Shown here: positions 1 to 7,123 of the stretch, in pieces
Position numbering within the stretch: the first letter of the stretch is position 1
How the letters are laid out: each line of letters opens with the position of its first letter
Assembly: GCA_003505715.1 (NCBI GenBank)
Contig: DNXU01000031.1
Span: 1 to 13,906, forward strand
Source of the DNA: Cyanobacteria bacterium UBA8803
Lineage (GTDB): Bacteria; Cyanobacteriota; Cyanobacteriia; Cyanobacteriales; Coleofasciculaceae
DNA length: 13,906 nt
Reading direction: 5' to 3'
The notes under the pieces: generated by a model
The model's database searches: none
The model's input: the letters and a program-made list of their open reading frames with translations, nothing else
Told to the model about the DNA's origin: nothing
Made by a program: the position numbers and the translations under genes

Positions 1-2798
1 AGATTACGATTGATATGACTAGCACCGAGTTAGATACTTATCTATTTCTGCTCGACCCTGATCGCAAAAAAATTGCTGAAGATTATGATAGCGGTGAGGG
101 TAGTAACGCCAGGATAATCGTTACTTTACCTAATAATGGTACATATCAGGTTATTGCTAACGCTTATAAAATTTCCGCACCGGGGAAATATACGCTGAGT
201 TGGCGAGGAACTACACCGGATGACTTGGAATTAGCAGAAGCTGAAAGGCTTAATCAACAGGTAAATGAGCTTTACAATCAAGGTCAGTATGCTACAGCTA
301 TTCCTTTGGCAGAACGTGCCCTAGAAATTAGGAAACGTATCCTGGGAGAAAATCATCTCGATGTGGTAACTAGCCTCAACAATTTGGCCTCTTTGTACTC
401 TAGTCAGGGAAGGTACAGCAAAGCGGAACCCCTCTATCGCCAAGCCCTAGAAATGAGAAAGCGCCTGCTGGGAGAAAATCATCCCGATGTGGCAACTAGC
501 CTCAACAATTTGGCAGAATTGTACGATAGTGAGGGAAGGTACAGCAAAGCGGAACCCCTCTATCGCCAAGCCCTCGAAATTAGAAAGCGCCTGCTGGGAG
601 AAAATCATCCCGATGTGGCAACTAGCCTCAACAATTTGGCCTCTTTGTACGATAGTCAGGGAAGGTACAGCGAAGCGGAACCCCTCTATCGCCAAGCCCT
701 CGAAATGAGAGAGCGCCTGCTGGGAGAAAATCATCCCTCAGTAGCAACTAGCCTCAACAATTTGGCTCTATTGTACGATAGTCAGGGAAGGTACAGCGAA
801 GCGGAACCCCTCTATCGCCAAGCCCTCGAAATGAGAAAGCGCCTGCTGGGAGAAAATCATCCCGATGTGGCAGGTAGCCTCAACAATTTGGCTCTATTGT
901 ACAAAAGTCAGGGAAGGTACAGCGAAGCGGAACCCCTCTATCGCCAAGCCTTAGCCATGAGACAGGAACTTCTCGGACAACGGCATCCTGATGTGGCAAC
1001 TAGCCTCAACAACTTGGCTCTTTTGTACCAAGCTAAAGGCGACACTACCCATGCCATTGAATACCTCACTCAGGGTACAGATATTGAGGAAAGCAACCTA
1101 GATACTATGATTGCCATTGGTAGCGAACGTCAAAAGCAGGAGTACATGGCAACTATATCTGGTACAACGGATCGCAGCATCTCCCTACACCTGCAAGCCG
1201 TCCCCAACAACCCCAAAGCCCTCCACCTCGCCCTCACCACCCTCCTGCGCCGCAAAGGTCGAGTCCTTGATGCCGTTACCGACAACCTGCAAACCCTCCG
1301 GCAAAACCTAACTCTTGAAAACCAAACCCTCCTCGATCAACTCGCCACCACCCGTTCCCAACTAGCAACCCTCATCTTCAATAAACCCAAAAACCTCTCC
1401 CTAGAAAACTACCGCAACCAAGTCGCCACCCTCAAAGCCCAAGCCGATCAACTCGAATCTGAACTCGCCCGTCGCAGCGCTGCCTTCCGTAGCGCCTCCC
1501 AACCTGCCACGATCGCATCCATACAGCAGCAAATTCCCGCTAATACTGCCCTGATCGAACTGGCACTCTACAAACCCTTCAACCCCAAAGCTACAAAACC
1601 CGATGAAGAGTGGGGTACACCCCGCTACGTCGCCTACATCCTCCACGCCACAGGCGAACCCCAATGGGTAGATCTCGGTGCAGCCGCCCCCATCAACCAA
1701 GCCGTTGACAACTTCCGCAAAGCCCTCCAAAACCCTAACACCGATATCAAACCCATTGCCCGCACTCTCGATGCACTCCTGATGCAGCCCATCCGTCCCC
1801 TCTTGGGCAACACCCGCACCCTCCTCATTTCCCCCGACAGCCAACTTAACCTCATCTCCTTCGCCGCCTTAGTCGATGAAAATAACCACTATTTAGTCGA
1901 AAACTACTCCATCAGCTACCTCTCCACCGGACGGGATCTCCTACGCCTGCAAAATCACGCCGAAAGCCGCTCCCAACCCCTAATTATCGCCAATCCCGAC
2001 TACGACAATCCCGGCGACCCCACCTCAGTCCGCAGAATTAGCCGTAACCCCTCCGCCCCAGCAACCGAATTAGGAGAATTAACTACTAACAATCAACGTT
2101 CCCTCAACTCCAACCAACTCGACTTCCGACCCTTATCCGGTACAAAAGCTGAAGCCGCAGCAATTATCCCCCTCCTCACCAACCCCACGCTATTAGAAGG
2201 AACAGAAGCCACCGAAAACGCCCTCAAACAAATCTTTAGACCCCAAATTGTCCACATTGCCACCCATGGCTTCTTCCTCTCCAACTTACCCGAAGTCGCC
2301 CCCCCTGATTTTGGCACCACCCTCCTCTCCAATACCCGCAGCGCCAAAGTCAACGTCACCACCGAAAACCCCCTGCTGCGTTCCGGACTGGCCCTAGCTG
2401 GGGCGAACCTCCTTGCTAGTGGTAATGAAGATGGCATTCTCACCGCCTTAGAAGTCGCTAGCCTCAACCTCTTCGGAACCAAGTTAGTCGTCCTCTCCGC
2501 CTGCAAAACCGGACTCGGAGATGTCGCCAACGGTCAAGGTGTCTACGGCTTACGTCGAGCTTTCACTATTGCCGGAGCTGAAAGTCAAGTGATGAGTCTT
2601 TGGGCTGTTAAGGATGATGTGACTAAAGATATTATGGTCGAATATTATCAGCGCTTACTCAACCATGAAGGACGTGCTGAAGCCTTGCGCCAAATTCAAT
2701 TAGAATTCTTCCTCAACGGTAAGAGTGACTCACATCCTTATTATTGGGCAGCGTTTATCCCCTCTGGAGATTGGAGTCCCATGGTGGGAGGGGAATAG
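1..2798 (+). CDS. PPC-TPR-CHAT protein (caspase-like peptidase domain), 5'-truncated by window edge
   Basis: This is the 3' part of a gene. The reading frame is open to base 1, and the first ATG (15) falls inside what looks like a PPC (bacterial pre-peptidase C-terminal) domain, with its typical D-T-Y-L-F-L-L-D strand and G-T-Y-Q-V turn, so the true start is upstream. Numbering from that ATG, residues 1-60 are PPC-like. Residues 74-360 are kinesin-light-chain-type tetratricopeptide repeats of 42 aa. Residues 390-480 are helical, possibly coiled coil. Residues 520-925 are a CHAT domain (caspase HetF associated with TPRs). The catalytic dyad is visible: H751 in HIATHGFF and C830 in VVLSACKTG, 79 residues apart, as expected for this clan CD peptidase family. 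TPR-CHAT proteins are common in filamentous cyanobacteria and are thought to be protein-protein-controlled proteases. The PPC domain suggests the whole protein may be exported, but the N-terminus is missing. The substrate is unknown. Confidence 0.9.
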   Translation, partial: ITIDMTSTELDTYLFLLDPDRKKIAEDYDSGEGSNARIIVTLPNNGTYQVIANAYKISAPGKYTLSWRGTTPDDLELAEAERLNQQVNELYNQGQYATAIPLAERALEIRKRILGENHLDVVTSLNNLASLYSSQGRYSKAEPLYRQALEMRKRLLGENHPDVATSLNNLAELYDSEGRYSKAEPLYRQALEIRKRLLGENHPDVATSLNNLASLYDSQGRYSEAEPLYRQALEMRERLLGENHPSVATSLNNLALLYDSQGRYSEAEPLYRQALEMRKRLLGENHPDVAGSLNNLALLYKSQGRYSEAEPLYRQALAMRQELLGQRHPDVATSLNNLALLYQAKGDTTHAIEYLTQGTDIEESNLDTMIAIGSERQKQEYMATISGTTDRSISLHLQAVPNNPKALHLALTTLLRRKGRVLDAVTDNLQTLRQNLTLENQTLLDQLATTRSQLATLIFNKPKNLSLENYRNQVATLKAQADQLESELARRSAAFRSASQPATIASIQQQIPANTALIELALYKPFNPKATKPDEEWGTPRYVAYILHATGEPQWVDLGAAAPINQAVDNFRKALQNPNTDIKPIARTLDALLMQPIRPLLGNTRTLLISPDSQLNLISFAALVDENNHYLVENYSISYLSTGRDLLRLQNHAESRSQPLIIANPDYDNPGDPTSVRRISRNPSAPATELGELTTNNQRSLNSNQLDFRPLSGTKAEAAAIIPLLTNPTLLEGTEATENALKQIFRPQIVHIATHGFFLSNLPEVAPPDFGTTLLSNTRSAKVNVTTENPLLRSGLALAGANLLASGNEDGILTALEVASLNLFGTKLVVLSACKTGLGDVANGQGVYGLRRAFTIAGAESQVMSLWAVKDDVTKDIMVEYYQRLLNHEGRAEALRQIQLEFFLNGKSDSHPYYWAAFIPSGDWSPMVGGE
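344..1021 (+). repeat. Tandem 126-bp coding repeats (TPR array)
   Basis: Units begin at about 344, 470, 596, 722 and 848, exactly 126 bp (42 codons) apart. A more diverged sixth unit begins at about 974. Each contains GGGAGAAAATCATC followed shortly by ACTAGCCTCAACAATTTGG, and long stretches of consecutive units are identical at DNA level, including silent positions. This indicates recent duplication or ongoing gene conversion of the TPR units. Repeat number may therefore vary between strains and may be hard to assemble with short reads. Confidence 0.92.
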
Positions 2799-2943
2799 GA
2801 ATACAGTCTTTTTTTGAACACCAAGAATGTAAAGTTAAAGTCACTCAATCGGCCTCTAAAGCCTGATTTAGTGTGTCTTGTTATTCATGACGAACCTTTT
2901 AGACATGATATGATTCCCTGACCGGATCAAATAAAAATGCTAT

Positions 2944-3633
2944 ATGGGATTAAAATTAGAAAAAGTCATTCTCTGGGGTCGTTCAATGCAGGAATATATC
3001 AGAATGTTCGACCTGCAACCTGATGATCTCCAATTAAATATTCTCGATTGTGCGGGAGGCCCTGCTAGCTTCAACGTTGAGATGACGCGCCAAGGCTATA
3101 AAGTGATTTCTGCCGATCCAATTTATCAATTTTCTGCTGAAAATATTGCCCAACGCATCCAAGATACTTACTCAACTGTGGTAGAGGGCGTGAGAACCCA
3201 TTACAATAATTATGTCTGGCAGGATATCCGCTCTCCTGAAGAACTCGGACAAATCCGGATGTCAGCTATGACACAATTTTTACAGGATTTACCTATAGGT
3301 ATTGAACAAGGACGCTACATTACTGCGGAGTTACCCATCCTACCCTTCAATAGCAATCAGTTTGATTTAGCTGTTTCTTCTCACTTCTTGTTTACCTATT
3401 CCGATTTGTTATCCCAAGACTTTCACCTCGCCTCAATTACAGAACTGTGCCGCGTAGCGAGTGAAGTGCGGATTTTTCCCTTGTTGAATATTTCTGGCGA
3501 GGTATCTCCGCTACTAGCATCAGTCATGAGGGAGTTAGAAGCACGAGAGTATAAGCTGGAAATTAAGCAGGTACTCTATGAGTTTCAAAAGGGAGGTAAC
3601 CAAATGTTGCGGGCTTGTAAAATAGTAAGATGA
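2944..3633 (+). CDS. Class I SAM-dependent methyltransferase-like protein
   Basis: A 229-aa protein with a Rossmann methyltransferase layout. Motif I is ILDCAGGPASF (residues 33-43), the SAM-binding glycine loop. It is followed by an acidic motif II residue in VISADP (D58) and a motif IV-like strand FDLAVSSHFLF (140-150) preceded by LPILPF. The substrate cannot be read from the sequence; there is no DPPY/NPPY motif, so an N6-adenine or N4-cytosine DNA methylase of the usual kind is unlikely. The start at ATG 2944 is the first in-frame start after a TAA stop at 2932, and no good Shine-Dalgarno is visible. M15 (ATG at 2986) is a possible alternative start. The stop lies only 28 bp before the cytosine methyltransferase on the same strand, so the two are probably co-transcribed. 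Whether they work together is unknown. Confidence 0.75.
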   Translation: MGLKLEKVILWGRSMQEYIRMFDLQPDDLQLNILDCAGGPASFNVEMTRQGYKVISADPIYQFSAENIAQRIQDTYSTVVEGVRTHYNNYVWQDIRSPEELGQIRMSAMTQFLQDLPIGIEQGRYITAELPILPFNSNQFDLAVSSHFLFTYSDLLSQDFHLASITELCRVASEVRIFPLLNISGEVSPLLASVMRELEAREYKLEIKQVLYEFQKGGNQMLRACKIVR

Positions 3634-3661
3634 CTGAACCAAAACATATCTTAGTAAGTAG

Positions 3662-4795
3662 GTGCGTCAATCAAGTAAAAGCCATTATTCTGTCTTTAGT
3701 CTCTTCACAGGTGCTGGTGGATTAGATCTAGGTTTTGAAGCTGAAGGTTTCAGCTTATTAGAAGCTATTGATAACAATCCTTGGTGTATCAAAACTTTGC
3801 AAACAAACCGCCCCCAATGGCGGGTTATTTTAGGAGATGTTGCAGCTTACCAGCCACAACTAGAAAAACAACCTGATGTGCTGCTTGCTGGTGTCCCTTG
3901 TCAAGGTTTCTCCCTAGGTGGACATCGCAATAGTAAAGATCGCAGGAATCTGCTTTATAAGGAGGTACTGCGGATTGCTAATGCTTGTCAACCAAGGGTC
4001 ATTGTTATCGAAAATGTGTTGAATCTGCGCACGATGCAGGCACCAGATACGGGACGCCCTTTTGCCGAACAGATTTTCAGGGAGTTACAGCAGCTGGGTT
4101 ATGAGGTTGTATGGGATATTTTTAAGATGTGCTATTACGGAGTACCACAAACTCGCCGCCGATTCGTCTTTGTGGCCTTTCGAGGTAGTCGTCCGCCATG
4201 CTATTTTCTACCCAGACCGGAGTCAGAAACGACTATTCGAGAATTTCTCTACGACTTAGCACGAGGAACGGTAACCCATCTACCAAACCACGAGGCTGAG
4301 TGGGGGTTTAAAAGTGCAGTCCATATCGAGACAGGGGAACCCTTCAATCCTCACGAGGAGGTAGTACCAGTAAGATTATCAAGAACGGCATCCGATGGTT
4401 ACCCAATTCGCTCTTTTGATGCGCCTTTCCCGGCAATTGATACAGCAACTGTTTGGGGATGGGCACAGGGTAATGTGGTGGCTAAACGTTATGCTAAAGA
4501 TCGGCTCAATGGGAAATTTGTGAGAAATCCGGAAGCCGATGTTACCCTTTGGCGGGTTTCAGCCTCGCGGATGCGGCCATTTACTCATCGAGAATACGCC
4601 CGTTTGCAAACCTTTCCCGATGATTGGGTTTTTGTTGGGGGTAACAAACGGGATATTCAGTTACAAATTGGTAATGCTGTACCCGTGCGGTTTGCTCAAC
4701 ATTTGGCCAGGAATATCAGAATTGCTTTGGAGTGCCTGGATCAGGGTTTGCCGTTCTTCGATGAAATGGCTACGGGGAATTTGTTGTTGTTTTAG
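3662..4795 (+). CDS. DNA (cytosine-5-)-methyltransferase
   Basis: A 377-aa C5 DNA methyltransferase that transfers a methyl group from SAM to cytosine in a specific DNA site. All core motifs are present in order: motif I FSLFTGAGGLDLGF (12-25), motif IV with the catalytic Cys in GVPCQGFS (C80), motif VI ENV (117-119), motif VIII QTRRR (163-167), motif IX RLQTFPDDW (314-322) and motif X QIGNAVPV (335-342). The target recognition region lies between VIII and IX (about 185-300), so the recognised site cannot be read off. The start is GTG at 3662. A TAG stop sits directly before it in frame, and no other start fits before motif I. No Shine-Dalgarno is evident. It follows the SAM methyltransferase by 28 bp. 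No restriction endonuclease gene is adjacent, so it is either solitary or serves a nuclease elsewhere. Confidence 0.95.
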   Translation: MRQSSKSHYSVFSLFTGAGGLDLGFEAEGFSLLEAIDNNPWCIKTLQTNRPQWRVILGDVAAYQPQLEKQPDVLLAGVPCQGFSLGGHRNSKDRRNLLYKEVLRIANACQPRVIVIENVLNLRTMQAPDTGRPFAEQIFRELQQLGYEVVWDIFKMCYYGVPQTRRRFVFVAFRGSRPPCYFLPRPESETTIREFLYDLARGTVTHLPNHEAEWGFKSAVHIETGEPFNPHEEVVPVRLSRTASDGYPIRSFDAPFPAIDTATVWGWAQGNVVAKRYAKDRLNGKFVRNPEADVTLWRVSASRMRPFTHREYARLQTFPDDWVFVGGNKRDIQLQIGNAVPVRFAQHLARNIRIALECLDQGLPFFDEMATGNLLLF

Positions 4796-4823
4796 CGATC
4801 GCACTTCAGTTTCATCCTTCCCA

Positions 4824-4852
4824 TTGACCTTTTTAGTTTATGTACATACAAT
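4824..4852 (+). promoter_or_regulatory. Sigma70-type promoter of the toxin-antitoxin operon
   Basis: TTGACC (4824-4829) and TACAAT (4847-4852) are separated by 17 bp, one mismatch each from the -35 and -10 consensus. They lie about 45 bp upstream of the antitoxin start. The -10 box and spacer overlap two palindromes, as expected for a self-repressed promoter. Confidence 0.65.
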
Positions 4853-4863
4853 GTAATTACATT
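4839..4863 (+). promoter_or_regulatory. Paired palindromic operators, probable antitoxin autoregulation site
   Basis: Two perfect palindromes, TATGTACATA (4839-4848) and AATGTAATTACATT (4850-4863), have centres 13 bp apart and share the half-site ATGTA/TACAT. They cover the -10 box. Ribbon-helix-helix antitoxins of the DUF1778 family repress their own operons by binding such inverted repeats. Binding by this particular antitoxin is inferred from position and symmetry. Confidence 0.6.
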
Positions 4864-4895
4864 ATCTCAGCTCACTACATAAAAGGCGAGTAGCG

Positions 4896-5186
4896 ATGGC
4901 AATAGTTGACAAAGCCGAAAAAGCTAAGCGCTCGGCAGTTCTAAACATGAGAGTTGAACCACATCAGCTTGACCTCATTGACATGGCAGCAAGTCTTTGT
5001 GGTAAAAGTCGGAGTGCCTTCATGCTAGAGGCTGCGCATCGAGCTGCACAGGAAGCTTTGCTGGAGTGGAGATTGTTCTGTCTGAGTGAAGAGCAGTGGG
5101 AAGCTTTTAACAAGGCTCTCGATAAACCTCCCATGGAAAACGAAACTTTAACTCAGTTGTTGGAGACAAAATCTCCTTGGGAATAA
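4896..5186 (+). CDS. DUF1778 (TacA-type) ribbon-helix-helix antitoxin
   Basis: A 96-aa protein of normal length for DUF1778 antitoxins. Residues 13-55 form the ribbon-helix-helix DNA-binding domain: a basic SAVLNMRV strand, then helices ending in KSRSAFMLEAAHRAA. The C-terminal part has the family's LSEEQWEAFNKALDKPP segment (63-79), which in relatives wraps and neutralises the GNAT toxin. Its expected role is to inhibit the downstream acetyltransferase and repress the operon together with it. AAAGGCGAG (4882-4890) is a plausible ribosome binding site. The last 10 bases overlap the toxin gene, which suggests translational coupling. Its family and the partner next to it agree, so the call is secure. 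Confidence 0.92.
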   Translation: MAIVDKAEKAKRSAVLNMRVEPHQLDLIDMAASLCGKSRSAFMLEAAHRAAQEALLEWRLFCLSEEQWEAFNKALDKPPMENETLTQLLETKSPWE

Positions 5187-5686
5187 CCTACACCCCGCCA
5201 GAAACAATCAAACCGACACACAATGTAGAAACATTTGATTGCGGGAACCCAATTCTAAATGACTGGTTGAAGAAACGTGCTATTGAAAGTGAAACCAGTG
5301 GAGCATCGCGTACCTACGTTGTTTGCGATGAAAACAGAGTAGTGGGGTATTACTGCTTAGCTAGTGGTAGTGCCATTCGTGCCTCAGCTCCTGGCAAAAT
5401 CAAAAGGAATATGCCCGATCCCATTCCAGTTATGGTATTGGGCAGACTCGCTGTTGACATTAACCATCAAGGGCAAGGAATTGGTCAAGGTTTAGTCAAG
5501 GATGCATTGCTGCGTACTTGGCAAGCATCGGAGATTGCAGGGATTAGAGCAATATTGGTTCATGCGCTGGATGAGGAGGCGAAAAAATTTTATTTGGAAC
5601 GGTGTGGCTTTAGCGTCTCTCCAGTTCATCCCTTGATCCTCATGGTGCTGCTTGCGGATCTTAAGAAGAGTCTATCTGGAAAATAA
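5177..5686 (+). CDS. GNAT-family acetyltransferase toxin (TacT-like)
   Basis: A 169-aa GCN5-related N-acetyltransferase. It begins with the family signature YTPPETI followed by FDCGNPILNDWLKKRA (20-35). The acetyl-CoA pyrophosphate loop is QGQGIG (98-103), after the LGRLAVD strand. A conserved Tyr in KKFYLERCGF (Y139) matches the catalytic tyrosine position of TacT-type toxins. Characterised relatives acetylate the amino group of aminoacyl-tRNA and stop translation. The start is TTG at 5177, chosen because it gives the typical N-terminus and overlaps the antitoxin stop by 10 bp. The rare start and overlap would keep toxin output below that of the antitoxin. No truncation is seen, so it is probably functional. 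Confidence 0.9.
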   Translation: MGITYTPPETIKPTHNVETFDCGNPILNDWLKKRAIESETSGASRTYVVCDENRVVGYYCLASGSAIRASAPGKIKRNMPDPIPVMVLGRLAVDINHQGQGIGQGLVKDALLRTWQASEIAGIRAILVHALDEEAKKFYLERCGFSVSPVHPLILMVLLADLKKSLSGK

Positions 5687-5707
5687 GGATGAGGGATGAG
5701 AGGGAGA

Positions 5708-5734
5708 AGAAGGGATTTCAGTTTTGATCCTTCT
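5708..5734 (+). terminator. Hairpin after the toxin gene, weak terminator candidate
   Basis: AGAAGGGAT (5708-5716) pairs with ATCCTTCT (5727-5734) with one bulged G and a 10-nt loop, 22 bp after the toxin stop. No T-tract follows, so it is not a classical intrinsic terminator and might only stabilise the transcript end. Confidence 0.3.
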
Positions 5735-5753
5735 GCCAGCGAGCGATCGCACT

Positions 5754-5780
5754 TTGACCCGATCGTTAGCATGTTATACT
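5754..5780 (+). promoter_or_regulatory. Candidate promoter of the WD40 gene
   Basis: TTGACC (5754-5759) is followed after 15 bp by an extended -10, TGTTATACT (5772-5780), 37 bp before the ATG. The short spacer is partly compensated by the TGn extension. TATATT at 5786-5791 is an alternative -10 with a longer spacer. A HIP1 octamer lies just upstream at 5743-5750. Confidence 0.4.
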
Positions 5781-5817
5781 ACAGTTATATTACAAAAATA
5801 GCTCTGGTCAAACTTTA

Positions 5818-7038
5818 ATGGCACTCAATCCTAATCAGCCTAGAGCTTATGATGCCGTCTTAGGGGGTACTCCAACCTCCTATCCTCTCCATGCTGCGGT
5901 TTTAGGAGGATTGGCAGGAGTTAAGCATCGCTTTGCCAGTACTGTGGTTAACCAGCAGGTAGCTGCTATTAAAGATGCGATCAAATACGGTCAAGAAGGA
6001 TTTTCCTTAATATTTGACGCCCTGAAAGACTCTAACTGGCAAATTAGGCATACAGCTTACTCCTTATTAAAGGGAGTTGATGACCCAAGATTGCAGCAGC
6101 TTTTGCCGGAGTACAATCCCTATCAATTCCTGAGGTGTCTCTATCGCCATGCCACGGCTCAATCTACAGTATATGCCCTTGCCATTAGTTCAGACGAACA
6201 ATTGCTAGCAAGCGGTGCGACGGACAAAACTATTAAAGTGCGATCGCTTCACACGGGTAAAATTCTTTCTACTCTCACCGGACATTTAGGTTCAGTTTCG
6301 GCGATCGCCTTACATCCCCACCAGCCAATTCTAGTAAGTGGCAGTTGGGACACTACGATCAAAGTGTGGAATCTTGAGAATATATCCCTATCAAATCAGT
6401 TAGCCAGCGACCGACTGATATTAACTTATCGGGGACATGAGAGTAAAATCAATACCGTGGCGATTAGTCCTGACGGGCAGGTAGTTGGCAGTGGCAGTCA
6501 AGATGGAAAGATTGACCTGTGGCATATCCGCACGGGGGAAGTTATCGATGCGATCGCACTTCATACTAATGGAGTAACCTCTCTTGCCTTTACTCCTAAT
6601 GGCCAGACCTTAGTGAGTGGTGGTGCTGAGTGTACCATCCACCTTTGGGACTGGCAAAGTAAAGAACTCAAGCACAGTTTCACCAAGGATACCAACTCAG
6701 TGAAATCCATTGCCATTAGCCCAGATGGCCAAATTCTAGCCCGTGGAAGTCAGGATAAGGCGATCGAGTTATGGCACCTACCTACTGGGCAATTGTTAAA
6801 TAAGTTAATCGGACATTGGGGTGAGGTGAATGGCTTGGCAATTAGCCAGGACGGACAGACCCTAGTCAGTTGCAGTTGGGATGAGACAATCAGATTGTGG
6901 CATTTACCCACAGGGACTTTACTACACAGTTTGACCGGACACCAGGGGGCGGTAGTTTCCGTTGCTATTAGTCCCGATGCCTTAAAAATTGTCACTAGCA
7001 GTCAGGATCGCACGATCCGGGTGTGGGGGATGGGTTGA
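5818..7038 (+). CDS. WD40 repeat protein, single seven-blade propeller with cyanobacterial N-terminal extension
   Basis: A 406-aa protein. Residues 1-112 are an alpha-helical extension with YDAVLGG and AVLGGLAGVKHR, then HEAT-like helices (QIRHTAYSLL). I recall this extension from other cyanobacterial WD40 and repeat proteins. Seven WD40 repeats follow, starting near residues 117, 160, 211, 253, 295, 337 and 379, with the usual blade marks: SPDGQ turns, GSxD, and I-x-L-W or V-W ends. Repeat 2 carries an insertion of about 9 residues. No signal peptide, membrane segment or catalytic domain is visible, so it is probably a cytosolic scaffold for protein-protein contacts; the partner is unknown. 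It starts at ATG 5818 with no clear Shine-Dalgarno. It stands alone, about 130 bp after the toxin gene and convergent with surE. Confidence 0.88.
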   Translation: MALNPNQPRAYDAVLGGTPTSYPLHAAVLGGLAGVKHRFASTVVNQQVAAIKDAIKYGQEGFSLIFDALKDSNWQIRHTAYSLLKGVDDPRLQQLLPEYNPYQFLRCLYRHATAQSTVYALAISSDEQLLASGATDKTIKVRSLHTGKILSTLTGHLGSVSAIALHPHQPILVSGSWDTTIKVWNLENISLSNQLASDRLILTYRGHESKINTVAISPDGQVVGSGSQDGKIDLWHIRTGEVIDAIALHTNGVTSLAFTPNGQTLVSGGAECTIHLWDWQSKELKHSFTKDTNSVKSIAISPDGQILARGSQDKAIELWHLPTGQLLNKLIGHWGEVNGLAISQDGQTLVSCSWDETIRLWHLPTGTLLHSLTGHQGAVVSVAISPDALKIVTSSQDRTIRVWGMG

Positions 7039-7069
7039 AATCGATGCAACCGGACACGATATAATTACT

Positions 7070-7093
7070 CAGGCTGCAACAAAGTGAAGCCTG
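7070..7093. terminator. Inverted repeat between convergent genes, weak terminator candidate
   Basis: CAGGCT (7070-7075) and AGCCTG (7088-7093) can form a 6-bp stem with a 12-nt loop in the 85-bp gap between the WD40 gene and surE. On the minus strand a run of seven T (7123-7117) directly follows the surE stop but precedes the hairpin, so the standard hairpin-then-T order is absent. A two-way transcription end here is possible but not shown. Confidence 0.25.
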
Positions 7094-7123
7094 CCAACCT
7101 CTGCGCTCTCTGCGTTAAAAAAA

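Noticed and set aside
447..734. Open frame on the minus strand made of internal repeats
   Set aside because: It is the antisense image of the 126-bp TPR repeats; its periodic residues follow the repeat, and it has no independent support.
344..1021. CRISPR-like regularly spaced repeats
   Set aside because: The units are 126 bp, contiguous, coding and in frame as TPRs, with no unique spacers.
1401..1844. 147-aa minus-strand frame opposite the CHAT gene
   Set aside because: The CHAT coding strand is C-rich, which removes stops from the antisense frames. The protein is low-complexity Gly/Val-rich with no recognisable motif.
2093..2530. 145-aa minus-strand frame opposite the CHAT catalytic region
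   Set aside because: It overlaps the well supported H751/C830 domain and shows no domain of its own.
2777..2815. Intrinsic terminator after the CHAT gene
   Set aside because: The stem TCCCA/TGGGA lies before the stop codon and is 19 bp away from the T7 run, too far to act together.
7095..7118. CTCTGCGCTCTCTGCG as part of a cyanobacterial interspersed repeat
   Set aside because: It resembles a phrase often seen in such genomes, but only one short copy is present here, so it cannot be supported from this window.
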